A stretch of 64,000 bases of DNA. Origin: Ideonella sp. GTDB taxonomy: Bacteria; Pseudomonadota; Gammaproteobacteria; Burkholderiales; Burkholderiaceae_C. A program made the translations under genes and the position numbers. Positions 53,142 to 60,966 of this stretch are shown in pieces. The stretch spans positions 372,001 through 436,000 of the forward strand of contig JABTUY010000003.1 in NCBI GenBank assembly GCA_015075165.1, written 5' to 3'. Position 1 is the first letter of the stretch. Every line of letters starts with the position of its first letter. The notes beneath the pieces are model-generated. The model ran no database searches. It saw only the letters and a list, made by a program, of their open reading frames with translations, and was not told the origin of the DNA.

Positions 53142-54683
53142 TCATATGTAGTACCGGAAAGGCAGCGGAGGTAAGTCTTCCGTGCGAGGCGCGGCTGTCA
53201 GAATTTCGCCGACGGTGTCCGCAAAACGCAGTGTCACGGGAACCCCGTCGCCATAGATGCAGGCGTTGTAGTTGAGCTTGGTCAGGCCTAGCACGTCCGC
53301 CATCACCTGCTCGATGTCTGCGTTCCCCCGTGCGATTTCGATGGTCAAGGGACTCGGAACCTCGCGGCCGGCATACGTCTGAAGCCGCGTGACGTAGCCT
53401 TTGGTCCAAAGGTAGCCGCGGGTTTCCGACTTGACCCATGCCAGCCCCCGGGAGATCGCACTGGGGCCGTGACGATAGAGCTTGATGCCTGAGTCCTCGC
53501 GGATGCGCACGCATACCACGTTGGTCTCCGACGGCACTGATTCGCGAAAGCCCTCCCACTCCTCGTACGAGAAGCGGGTTTTGCCGTGGATGAACAGCTC
53601 TTTCGGCGATTCGCCACCATGTCCTTTGCGGTAGGCCTCGACGACCAACGACATTAGCGCCTTGGCTTGGTCTCTAGGTAGATGGAACTCGTCCTTCCTT
53701 TCGGACCTGAACCGACCTGGCGTGCCCTTGAAGACGACACCGTCCCCCGACTCCAAGAACATTTGAGCACCGCAGCAGACCATGCCGGGCTCTGGATTCG
53801 AAGCGTCTTCCTTGAAGACGACGCCGACATAGCAAACGCCGGGGCGCACACGTGCGAGCTGCCAGGGCTTGCCGCCCGCCTTGAAATAGCACGTCGTCGC
53901 CAAATTCCACGCCAGCGTCGCCGAATCCTGCAAGGCGCGTAGCGGCTTGCCAAGCTTGTTAGGGAACTCCTCAGGCGCCAGAGTCGTCTCGCGCGCAACC
54001 TGGACCGCGGCCTTGTGTTCCAAGAGCCGAGCCTTGAGCTGGTTGTGGAAGTCGAGCTCGTAGAGGTAGATCTCCGCGGACTTGGCGTCCTCTTCAAATA
54101 ACCCCGGCTCGTTGGTCAAAAGCCGGGTCGCCTGCTTCTGGTCCATGAGGGCGACCGGCGCAGCCTGCTCAGAGCCGCCCTTCTTGGACCTCGACTGCGG
54201 ACGGCAGTATCTGTGGACATCCTCCGGCACGATCGCCATCCAGAGATCGATGTGCGCCTCGGCGTCATCGCGCAGATGCTCCGCTATGGCATTCGAGTAA
54301 AACGACACGGCCTTGTGGATCGCCTGGTGGCGATCGGGGATGCTGATCGCGGCATCCAGGTCGGCTGAGTCGATCTCGATGCAAGCGGCCGGCTCCACCG
54401 GCCACTCGACCCCGAAAATCGCCTGGAATCCGGGGAACAGCGTATGGTTCGGGTCGTTGGGCTTGGCTGGAGCAATGGGCTTGCCTAGCCGCTCGGAGAA
54501 CTTGCCATAGAGCCGGCGGCCGCGCGCCGTGGCCACGACGCCGATGCGAAGCCGGCCGCCCGTGAGCGGTCCGCGCAGCGGGCCGTAAAGTGAGAGCCCA
54601 TCCTTCGGATGCGCCATGGCTTGGCCGAATGCGAATTGCAGCTCGGGCTCGGTGATCTCGATAAGGCGAGGGGCGAAGCTCAT
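53142..54683 (-). CDS. short prokaryotic Argonaute (MID-PIWI, catalytically inactive)
   Basis: 513 residues, the size of short pAgos, with no N or PAZ domain. The PIWI region shows CYVGVVFKEDASNPEPGMVCCGAQMFLESGDGVVFKG and PKELFIHGKTRFSYEEW (motifs YVGVVF, QMF, IHGKTRF), ending LTKLNYNACIYGDGVPVTLRFADTVGEIL. At the usual positions of the Asp-Glu-Asp-X tetrad (VGIDxS, xIHRDG) the residues are V-F and G-K, so slicing is not expected. It binds guide RNA and target DNA and activates its partner. ATGA overlap with the upstream TIR-APAZ gene. Confidence 0.9.
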   Translation of the reverse strand: MSFAPRLIEITEPELQFAFGQAMAHPKDGLSLYGPLRGPLTGGRLRIGVVATARGRRLYGKFSERLGKPIAPAKPNDPNHTLFPGFQAIFGVEWPVEPAACIEIDSADLDAAISIPDRHQAIHKAVSFYSNAIAEHLRDDAEAHIDLWMAIVPEDVHRYCRPQSRSKKGGSEQAAPVALMDQKQATRLLTNEPGLFEEDAKSAEIYLYELDFHNQLKARLLEHKAAVQVARETTLAPEEFPNKLGKPLRALQDSATLAWNLATTCYFKAGGKPWQLARVRPGVCYVGVVFKEDASNPEPGMVCCGAQMFLESGDGVVFKGTPGRFRSERKDEFHLPRDQAKALMSLVVEAYRKGHGGESPKELFIHGKTRFSYEEWEGFRESVPSETNVVCVRIREDSGIKLYRHGPSAISRGLAWVKSETRGYLWTKGYVTRLQTYAGREVPSPLTIEIARGNADIEQVMADVLGLTKLNYNACIYGDGVPVTLRFADTVGEILTAAPRTEDLPPLPFRYYI

Positions 54684-56065
54684 CGAGCCTCCTCCTCTTC
54701 GCCCTCTTCCTCCTGGGCGGCTTCTTCCTCATCGATCTCGTCGACCGGGTCTTCATCTACAACGCGCGCCACATCCGACAAGCCGCAAGGCGCCTCGAAT
54801 TGGATAGGCGTCGAGCACAGCGAGATGCTGCGACCGGAGCCGACTGGCAGGAGCAATTCCGGCTTGCCTTCCGAGGCCAACCACAAAAAAGCGCGCATGA
54901 GGGTGCGCCACTGCTCGTTCCACCAGCTCTTGCAAAAACCTCGGCGCAGGCGATGCGCCTTCAACGCGTCTTGGAGGGGCTTGCCTTCGTCGTCAGTGAA
55001 GATGACGGCGTGGCGGAGTTCCACGCGCCAAGGCTCTTCGAAGGATGTCACGATGCCAACGCCGTAGGCCCAGCATGCCCCGCGCTTCTCGCTCTTGCCC
55101 GTGAGTGCCTTGCGACGTTTCGTCCCGTCAAGGTCCTGATACGAGACGAACTTGCCGCGCCCGCCCGTGAGCTTCGGCGTGGCATAGAAAATCCTCCGGC
55201 CGCTGGACTGGTAGACGCTGGCGAAGCCCTTGGCCTCCATCGTCAGCTCCCAGGCCTGGCGGACGAGATTGCCGATGCGCTTGCGGGCCTCCCACCAGGG
55301 CACTTCCTTGTCGCCAAGCGTAGAGCCCTCATCAATGAACGTGGCCGTCTCCGCCGCGTTGGCCGCCTTGAGCATCACAGACTTGGCCATCAACGACACG
55401 AGGTCAGAGCCCTTGGCGAATCCGACGATGCGGTCCTCGTGCTCGAACCAGGGCAACTTGCGATTCTCCTCGGTCACCTTGATCTCGCGATCCTTGCCGA
55501 GGATGCGCGCGGTCTCGATCGCCGGGGGAAGCGAGAGGATGCGGAGCCAAGTCGAGTCAAGCGTCTCCTTGGCATCGGTCCGAACGATGGCGCCTTCTTT
55601 CAGCTCGGGCAGCCAATGGCGGGCCAGCGCCGGATCGGGGCTCGCCTTGGGCGCTCGAGCGTCTTCCAGCGTGTCGACCAGAGATGCGAGCCCCTTGTGC
55701 CACCCAGAGGCGAAGTCGATCAGGTTTTTGCGGTGAAGCAAGATCGGCACATCGCTGAACGGGATGCCGTCGATGCGGACCGGAATGATGAAACCCGGCA
55801 GGCCGCGCTCGATCGTTCCAGCCACAGCCCACTCGTCCTTGACGCCCTGCTTTCCGATGGCCACCTTGGAGACAACGGCGATGAAACGGAAGGAATCGTT
55901 GCGGATGGCTGCCTCAATCTTGTCCCAGAAAAAGTCGCCGCCCTTGAGGCGCGCGAGGTCATACCACACCTTGTAGCCGGCCAGTTCCAACTTGGATCCG
56001 AGCCAACGGACGAAGTCGTTGTCCTCGGGCGTGGCATGGCTGATGAATATCGCTTCGCGTGTCAT
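54680..56065 (-). CDS. TIR-APAZ protein (SPARTA NADase effector)
   Basis: 461 residues from ATG 56065 (an ATG at 56101 would add 12). Residues 4-130 are a TIR domain: AIFISHATPEDNDFVRWL, YKVWYDLARLKGGDFFW, and KDEWAVAGTIE with Glu78 at the expected NADase catalytic position. Residues about 155-430 are the APAZ domain that docks on the Argonaute. The last 26 residues (436-461) are almost all Asp/Glu; characterised SPARTA proteins have a C-terminal tail lying in the nucleic acid channel. On guide-directed recognition of invading DNA, such complexes oligomerise and deplete NAD+, killing the host cell. Confidence 0.92.
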   Translation of the reverse strand: MTREAIFISHATPEDNDFVRWLGSKLELAGYKVWYDLARLKGGDFFWDKIEAAIRNDSFRFIAVVSKVAIGKQGVKDEWAVAGTIERGLPGFIIPVRIDGIPFSDVPILLHRKNLIDFASGWHKGLASLVDTLEDARAPKASPDPALARHWLPELKEGAIVRTDAKETLDSTWLRILSLPPAIETARILGKDREIKVTEENRKLPWFEHEDRIVGFAKGSDLVSLMAKSVMLKAANAAETATFIDEGSTLGDKEVPWWEARKRIGNLVRQAWELTMEAKGFASVYQSSGRRIFYATPKLTGGRGKFVSYQDLDGTKRRKALTGKSEKRGACWAYGVGIVTSFEEPWRVELRHAVIFTDDEGKPLQDALKAHRLRRGFCKSWWNEQWRTLMRAFLWLASEGKPELLLPVGSGRSISLCSTPIQFEAPCGLSDVARVVDEDPVDEIDEEEAAQEEEGEEEEAR

Positions 56066-56236
56066 GCGATCACTTTCAGCGGCGCAGTCAAGCGCGTGCA
56101 AAGGCTCTTACGTGTCGAGCATGTCCCACTCGTCACCGAGCATCCAACGGGCTGCAGACAGCTTGCCGTTCAGCATGCCCCACCGAAGTAAGCCCAAGGG
56201 CCAACGAGCGGCAGGCCGTGTGTTTCACTTCCGCTG

Positions 56237-56776
56237 TCAGATGCGCAGCGTATCCAGGTACTCATCCAGTGAGATGAACTTCGACGCGACCTCGCGGAGT
56301 TCACGTGCCGCATGGTTCCAGAACACCACCTCGACCTTGTATCCGTCCGCTTTCAGTTCGTTGATCGTCGGCACATAGTCAGCATCACCAGCAACGAGCA
56401 CGAACGTGTCTTCCTTCGGGTTGCCGTGCTTGTACGCGTCCTTGGTGAGCAAGGTTGCGATGCCGGTGTCGATCTTCTTTTCCTTGTTCTTGATGTTTCG
56501 ATCTTCGAGGTGCAGTTCGAAGCCGGCCTTCTTGGCGTACTGCCAGATGGAGTCATTCGGCGGCGGGCGTGAGCCGAACAGCGCTGCACGCTTAATCTTG
56601 CTGAGGTCCTGGCCGGTCAGAAACTCGTGCAGCCTGCCAAAGCTGATCGTGTACCCGTGGTCGAGGATGCCGTAGTCCATCGCCTCGCGGATGTTCGCAG
56701 CGAGCCCTTGCGCGACCGCGCTGACGCGGCGCCCCTCGATGTACAGGTTCGAGTTGTCGACGTAGATGTAATCCAT
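56237..56776 (-). CDS. NYN-domain (PIN-like) nuclease
   Basis: 179 residues covering a complete NYN/LabA-type domain: YIYVDNSNLYIEG (D7, N8), FGSRPPPND, KKIDTGIATLLTKDA (D103) and LVAGDADYVPTINEL (D131, D133). These acids form the metal site of PIN-like ribonucleases. It is noticeably AT-richer than the secretion genes. A tRNA-like sequence ends 22 nt upstream on the same strand, and the SPARTA gene follows 171 bp downstream. Role may be RNA degradation in defence or tRNA cleavage; this is inference. Confidence 0.88.
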   Translation of the reverse strand: MDYIYVDNSNLYIEGRRVSAVAQGLAANIREAMDYGILDHGYTISFGRLHEFLTGQDLSKIKRAALFGSRPPPNDSIWQYAKKAGFELHLEDRNIKNKEKKIDTGIATLLTKDAYKHGNPKEDTFVLVAGDADYVPTINELKADGYKVEVVFWNHAARELREVASKFISLDEYLDTLRI

Positions 56777-56797
56777 ACACTGTCCCTCAAGAGAGAA

Positions 56798-56905
56798 TGG
56801 GGTGCGACGGTGGGACTTGAACCCACGACCTCCTTACCCGTACCATAGAGATGCCGCCCTATGACGTAGTGGCAAGGTGCTCTATCCGCGCTGAGCTACG
56901 CCGCC
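56798..56905 (-). tRNA. tRNA-like sequence with oversized anticodon arm
   Basis: On the minus strand: 5' acceptor GGCGGCG, TA, a canonical D arm (GCTCAGCGCGGATAGAGC), then 46 nt where a normal anticodon arm has 17, a 5-nt variable loop AGGTC, a canonical T arm (GTGGGTTCAAGTCCCAC) and an acceptor strand CGTCGCAC followed by C and encoded CCA. The arm closes with CCTTGCC/GGTAAGG (one G-T pair) and has an inner stem CATAG/CTATG around GGCGGCATCT. No 7-nt anticodon loop with a clear anticodon exists. The acceptor pairs 6 of 7. It may be a decoy, a pseudo-tRNA or an att-like target. Confidence 0.65.
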
Positions 56906-56911
56906 AAACTC

Positions 56912-57382
56912 TTAGTCCGTGTTCGCTGCGAGCCCTCCAGGCTTCCCTGCAGCGATCTTCGCTTTCCGCGCTTTCTCGAAGTCCGGTTCGATCGCTTTGA
57001 GCTTGGCGACAAGTCCGTCGAACTTGTACTCGTTGCTCGCCTTGCCGCCATGCGGCAGACGACGCGAGATCTTCGTGATCAAGCCCTTCTTAACCAGCGC
57101 GTCGATCGTGCGCTGCACCTGCTTCGGCGTCAGGTCGATCCGAGTTGCGATCGTCTTCATGCTCGGGAAGACCTTGCTTTCGACCGTCCACCAATGCTCG
57201 ACCAGTTGCAGCAATACGATCATTTGCGTCGAGTTCACGAGCAGACGTGCCTGAGCCCGCAAGAGGATCGATGGCACGATCAGCGTGCCGTGACGCATCA
57301 CCGCCGCGCCCCACTTCTTCTCCGACTGCAGTTGCTCGGGTGCAGTCTTGACCGGCAGCGGCACTACTTTCGCAGTAGCCAT
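56912..57382 (-). CDS. winged helix-turn-helix protein, replication-initiator-like
   Basis: 156 residues. Residues about 50-115 are a wHTH of the HTH_36 type: TQMIVLLQLVEHWW, VFPSMKTIATRIDLTPKQVQRTIDALVKKGLI and ISRRLPHGGKASNEYKF (wing). Such proteins occur on plasmids and ICEs as replication or regulatory factors. It starts 7 nt upstream of the tRNA-like sequence boundary region and could be in one transcript with tRNA-like RNA and the NYN gene. Confidence 0.75.
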   Translation of the reverse strand: MATAKVVPLPVKTAPEQLQSEKKWGAAVMRHGTLIVPSILLRAQARLLVNSTQMIVLLQLVEHWWTVESKVFPSMKTIATRIDLTPKQVQRTIDALVKKGLITKISRRLPHGGKASNEYKFDGLVAKLKAIEPDFEKARKAKIAAGKPGGLAANTD

Positions 57383-57754
57383 CGAGCACTTCCGTTGGTT
57401 GTTTCCATGACTCGAACTGTACGCACTTCACTCGTGCAGAGGTGGGTTCAAGCCGGGCTTACCCTAGGACTTCTGTGTCCTGACCCATAGGACCTCATTG
57501 GGTGGGTGCTTCGGACGCCTCCGTCCCATGAAGTAGCAGCACGCTACACAGCGCCAGGGTAAGCGGGCTACAGTGGTAAAGCACCCTGGGACATTGGAGT
57601 CCGTAGGGGCTTCAAGGCTTCGAGTCATGGCGCAACCGAACGCCCGCTTGTGCGGGAAGCAGTCGATCGAAGTCTCGTTCTCGACGGACCGCACCCAGTC
57701 TGAGCCGGTCATCTGCTGGACGCGTTTGCCTGGGATCCCATGCATCCCCAAAAT
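57383..57754. promoter_or_regulatory. intergenic region with mutually exclusive hairpins
   Basis: No gene is supported in these 372 bp. Between 57451 and 57589 several complementary segments occur: AGCCGGGCTTACCCT (57451-57465) can pair with AGGGTAAGCGGGCT (57556-57569); the latter overlaps CCAGGGT (57554-57560), which pairs with ACCCTGG (57583-57589); and AGGAC/GTCCT (57466-57481) forms a small hairpin. The overlap means alternative folds compete. It precedes the HTH gene and may be a structured leader or operator region. Confidence 0.4.
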
Positions 57755-58810
57755 TCAGCCTGGCGCATCGCCAGCCAACATGAACTCGTGCAGCTTGGCC
57801 TGCAACACCGCCTTGTCCGGCAACTGCGTCTGGTACTCCGCGATCAACGCTGGCCCGGCCATGCGGCTGAGCGCGTACTCGACCACTTCGTCGTCCTTGC
57901 TCGCGCACAGCAGCACACCGATCGCCGGGTTCTCGTGCGGCTTCCTCACGTCGCGATCGAGTGCCTCAACGTAGAAGCCGAGCTTGCCGAGGTACTCGGG
58001 CTCGAAGCGCCCGACCTTCAGCTCGATGGCAACCAGGCAGTTGAGCCCGCGATGGAAGAACAGCAGGTCGAGCGCGAAGTCGCGGCCACCCACCTGCATC
58101 GGAAACTCCGAGCCGACGAAACAGAAGTCGCGCCCCAGCTCGATCAGGAACTGTCGCAGCTTGGCGAGCAGGCTCGCGTGCAGGTCAGCCTCCGTGTGCG
58201 GCTGCGGCAGGTCGAGGAAGTCCAGCATGTAGGCGTCCTTGAAGGCGCCCACCGCCTCGGGCCGACTTTGTCTCACCACTGGTGAGACTTTTGGCGGCGC
58301 TAGGACGGCGCGCTCGAACAAGGCCAGCTTGACCTGGCGCTCGAGTTCCCGCTTGCCCCATCGCTGCTCAACCACCAGGCGCAGGTAGAACTCGCGCTCC
58401 TCCGGGCGTTTGCTCTGGCCCATGATGATGAGGTGATGCGTCCACGACACTTGCCGCAGTAGTGCCGCGGTCTGGTCGCCGACGCCCGCATAGGCTTCGT
58501 AGAACTGGCGCATGCGGAATAGGTTCGGTCGCGTGAACCCGCGCAGGCCCGGATGGCTGCGCGCGATGTGGGCCGCCAGGCGATCGACCACGCCATCGCC
58601 CCACTCGGCCGCCGCAATCCTGCGGCTGATGGTCTCGCCGATCTGCCAGTACAGGTCGATCAACGCGGTGTTGACGGCCTGGTAGGCGCGCTGCCGTGCG
58701 GCGTCGATCAGGCGAACGATGGCATCGAAGGACTCGGTCTGGTCGTGGTCCGTCGTCGGCATCGCGCTCGCCTTCGCCGAACGCTTCTGGGGTGGTGCTC
58801 TGCGTGCCAT
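57755..58810 (-). CDS. DUF1016 (YhcG-like) PD-(D/E)XK nuclease
   Basis: 351 residues from ATG 58810. The N-terminal DUF1016_N helical region (NTALIDLYWQIGETISRRIAA, SHPGLRGFTRPNLFRMRQFYEAY, VSWTHHLIIMGQSK) precedes the nuclease domain with GRDFALDLLFFHRGLNCLVAIELKVGRFEPEYLGKL (Asp, then E-L-K). Family members are found in mobile elements and linked to Holliday-junction or defence processing. Exact role unknown. Confidence 0.9.
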   Translation of the reverse strand: MARRAPPQKRSAKASAMPTTDHDQTESFDAIVRLIDAARQRAYQAVNTALIDLYWQIGETISRRIAAAEWGDGVVDRLAAHIARSHPGLRGFTRPNLFRMRQFYEAYAGVGDQTAALLRQVSWTHHLIIMGQSKRPEEREFYLRLVVEQRWGKRELERQVKLALFERAVLAPPKVSPVVRQSRPEAVGAFKDAYMLDFLDLPQPHTEADLHASLLAKLRQFLIELGRDFCFVGSEFPMQVGGRDFALDLLFFHRGLNCLVAIELKVGRFEPEYLGKLGFYVEALDRDVRKPHENPAIGVLLCASKDDEVVEYALSRMAGPALIAEYQTQLPDKAVLQAKLHEFMLAGDAPG

Positions 58811-58841
58811 CGTCAAGCTCCTGATGGATGGAATCGCGCGG

Positions 58842-59060
58842 TCAGGCCGGCGGGTCCACGGCCCTCAGCTCGTGGATCGATGTCACCCGGCCACCGTTGA
58901 CGAAGGCGGCACCGTCGCGCACTTCGATCAGCATGGCGCCGTAGGCGCTGTGCCAGACGTAGCGCTGCACGCCTTCGCTGGCGAGTTCGAGAGCTGGTTG
59001 ATCGGTGGGCTGCGGGCCAAGGGTTACCTCTCGCAGCAGCGGCGGGTTCGGGGCATTCAT
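58842..59060 (-). CDS. small conserved element protein
   Basis: 72 residues from ATG 59060 (MNAPNPPLLREVTLGPQ; the frame extends 12 codons further up). A compact alpha/beta sequence RYVWHSAYGAMLIEVRDGAAFVNGG follows. No named family. It lies between the DUF1016 and relaxase genes on the same strand. Confidence 0.65.
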   Translation of the reverse strand: MNAPNPPLLREVTLGPQPTDQPALELASEGVQRYVWHSAYGAMLIEVRDGAAFVNGGRVTSIHELRAVDPPA

Positions 59061-59138
59061 GGTGGTCAGGCGGTCGGCGGTTGTGCGCGCTGGCAACGCG
59101 GTCCATAACTGTACGGATATCCAGTAGCATGCGCCACC

Positions 59139-60095
59139 CTACCGTGCCGGTCCTTCACGCTGCGTCGCCTGCGTTGGTGTGCGTGGCTGCGCGCCTTGGG
59201 GCACGACGCGCTCGGGCACTCCGGCCGCGAAGACCTCGATCGAGCGCGCCAACTGCCGGTCCGCCTCGCGGCCCGTGGCGCCCAATGCGGCTGCCAGCTC
59301 GCGCCAGGCGGCTTTGGCGGCCTGGCGGCTTGCCTCAGTGGCAACACCCGCCCTTGCGGTTTGCACCGGCTTCGACAGGCGCCCGTCATCTCGGGCCTTC
59401 ACCTGCCACAGCGCCGGATATCGCCGCGCAGCGCCTCGCGTCGCCTGCCGTGTGGCCTCGGCTTCAATGCCGCGCTCACGCAGCTTCTCCGCAAAAGTCT
59501 CGCGCCAGCGGTGCAGATCGGTCTTGCGTGGGTTCAGGCGCTTGCCGTGCTTCGACTCCGCCCGCACGCTGATGTGCACGTGCGGGTTGGCCTGGTGGTC
59601 GTGCAGCACCATCACGTACTTGTGGTCGGCCAGCTCGGCCTTCGCGAACTCGCGCGCGGCCCACTGAACGCTCGATGGGTCTGTGCCGCGCGGCATCGAC
59701 AGCATGATGTTGAACGCCTCGCGCCGGTCGCTGATGTCCTCGATGAGGCTGCCGCCGTAGCGCCAGTCGTCGCCGAGTCCCCGCAGCGACTCCTTGCCGC
59801 GCGTCGTCTCGCCGCGCTCGTCCTCGACCTCGAGCCGGCCGTTCTTGCTGATGTAGCGCAAGTGCGCCGCGATGGCCTTCATGCCCCTGCCGCCGCCGGT
59901 CACCTTGACCATCACCTGTGGAACCCGGCGAACCACCGTCGCTTCGATGCGCTCGCGAATCGCAGCTGCGCGCTGACGCGCCGCAAGGGCACTCAGCTTC
60001 GGCTGCGGCTGGGTCTTGACGACACGATTGCCAGGATAGAAGAGGCGGTCGCCCCACTGGATCAGCACGCCGTCGATGTTGGGTGGTTGGCTCAA
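59139..60095 (-). CDS. VirD2/MobP-type relaxase
   Basis: 318 residues. HLRYISKNGRLEV near residues 78-90 includes the Tyr81 expected to attack the nic site, and HDHQANPHVHISVRAE has the metal-binding His triad (H165 to H174). This is the MOBP/VirD2 pattern. It nicks oriT and pilots the strand through VirD4. The protein is compact and lacks a primase or LPD7 extension. The MobC-like gene is 16 nt upstream. Confidence 0.88.
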   Translation of the reverse strand: MSQPPNIDGVLIQWGDRLFYPGNRVVKTQPQPKLSALAARQRAAAIRERIEATVVRRVPQVMVKVTGGGRGMKAIAAHLRYISKNGRLEVEDERGETTRGKESLRGLGDDWRYGGSLIEDISDRREAFNIMLSMPRGTDPSSVQWAAREFAKAELADHKYVMVLHDHQANPHVHISVRAESKHGKRLNPRKTDLHRWRETFAEKLRERGIEAEATRQATRGAARRYPALWQVKARDDGRLSKPVQTARAGVATEASRQAAKAAWRELAAALGATGREADRQLARSIEVFAAGVPERVVPQGAQPRTPTQATQREGPAR

Positions 60096-60111
60096 GGTGG
60101 TCTCCTTCGAT

Positions 60112-60690
60112 TCACGAGGCCGCGGGTCGTCGCGGTCCGGTGGTTCTGCTGGACGGGCGTGCTGGCCGCAGGTCGGCCAGCACGCCCGCGGCGAGGCTCA
60201 GATGCGCGCGCACGTCGTCGCCGAGCGTGTCGAGCCTCTGGCGGTACTCCTGAGCCGCACGGACCTCGCCTCGGCGCAGTAGTGCCATCAGGTGGCTGAT
60301 GTCTCGGCTGAGTGTCGACAGCTCGGCACTCGATGCGGTGAGCGCAGCCAGGTAGTCGGCTCGGCTGCCCGCGCCGGCTGAAAGCGCCGGGACGCTCGCA
60401 AGCAGGCCGGCGAGGAACGCGCCGCGAGAAAGGCCCGCTTGCCGCGCACCGGCATCGAGTTGTTCGGCCTCGCCGCTTGTCAATCGGATTGACAACTTCA
60501 CGGTCGAGCCCGATGCAGCGGCTGCGGGCATCGCGCGCTCCGGCGATGCGCCCGCGAGACCCAACTCGCGCTCGACGGCCCCGCGCACAAGCACCGACAC
60601 GCTGACCCGCTGCGCCTGCGCACGCGCCACCAGCGCGGCCTTCAGGCCGCGCATGTCCACCGTGACGAACTCGTGAGTCGGGGTGTTCAT
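60112..60690 (-). CDS. MobC-like relaxosome accessory protein
   Basis: 192 residues from ATG 60690. A ribbon-helix-helix-like N-terminus (EFVTVDMRGLKAALVARAQAQRVSVSVLV) and a second one (STVKLSIRLTSGEAEQLDAGARQAGLSRGAFLAGLL) are followed by a helical tail (ALTASSAELSTLSRDISHLMALL) typical of MobC-type proteins that help the relaxase bind oriT. The perfect palindrome TTGTCAATCGGATTGACAA lies inside the gene (60477-60495). Confidence 0.75.
   Translation of the reverse strand: MNTPTHEFVTVDMRGLKAALVARAQAQRVSVSVLVRGAVERELGLAGASPERAMPAAAASGSTVKLSIRLTSGEAEQLDAGARQAGLSRGAFLAGLLASVPALSAGAGSRADYLAALTASSAELSTLSRDISHLMALLRRGEVRAAQEYRQRLDTLGDDVRAHLSLAAGVLADLRPARPSSRTTGPRRPAAS
60477..60495. repeat. palindrome TTGTCAATCGGATTGACAA inside the MobC-like gene
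   Basis: 9-bp arms around one base; related to the two copies at 60860 and 60947. Confidence 0.7.
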
Positions 60691-60859
60691 GGGTCGAGCA
60701 ATCGATGCGATGCGAGGCAAGCGGGACGCTTCACAACTTGGCGGCAAGCCGCCTATCTCTGCACTCACCTACGCATTCAGCTTAGGCCTCGATCGAGGTC
60801 GCAAGACCGATGACTTCGAGGCTCGAAGAACCGCGAGCAGCCATGGCCGGGGTGCGAGC

Positions 60860-60876
60860 TGTCAATCGGAGTGACA
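60860..60876. repeat. dyad TGTCAATCGGAGTGACA, copy 1
   Basis: TGTCA/TGACA arms; identical to 60947-60963. Confidence 0.75.
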
Positions 60877-60946
60877 CGGTCCTGGCGGTGCGGTCGGCGG
60901 CGAACCGGGCTTCGAGAGGCCCGGTCGATGACACGCACCGCCGGGC

Positions 60947-60963
60947 TGTCAATCGGAGTGACA
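60947..60963. repeat. dyad TGTCAATCGGAGTGACA, copy 2
   Basis: Identical to 60860-60876 and only 4 nt beyond the parB stop. Confidence 0.75.
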
Positions 60964-60966
60964 GCG

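Larger units (their letters stand above)
60691..60966. promoter_or_regulatory. candidate oriT/operator region between MobC-like and ParB genes
   Basis: 276 bp with two identical 17-bp dyads TGTCAATCGGAGTGACA at 60860-60876 and 60947-60963 (87-bp spacing). Located directly upstream of the relaxosome genes and downstream of parB, it is the best oriT or partition-site candidate in the window. The nic site itself is not recognised. Confidence 0.5.

Noticed and set aside
53142-54683. Active slicing Argonaute
   Set aside because: Residues at the usual PIWI catalytic positions are not acidic and N/PAZ domains are absent.
56798-56905. tRNA with a group I intron
   Set aside because: The extra sequence is only about 30 nt, far shorter than self-splicing introns.
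60477-60963. CRISPR array
   Set aside because: Only three dyads with unequal spacing (about 380 and 87 bp) and no cas genes.
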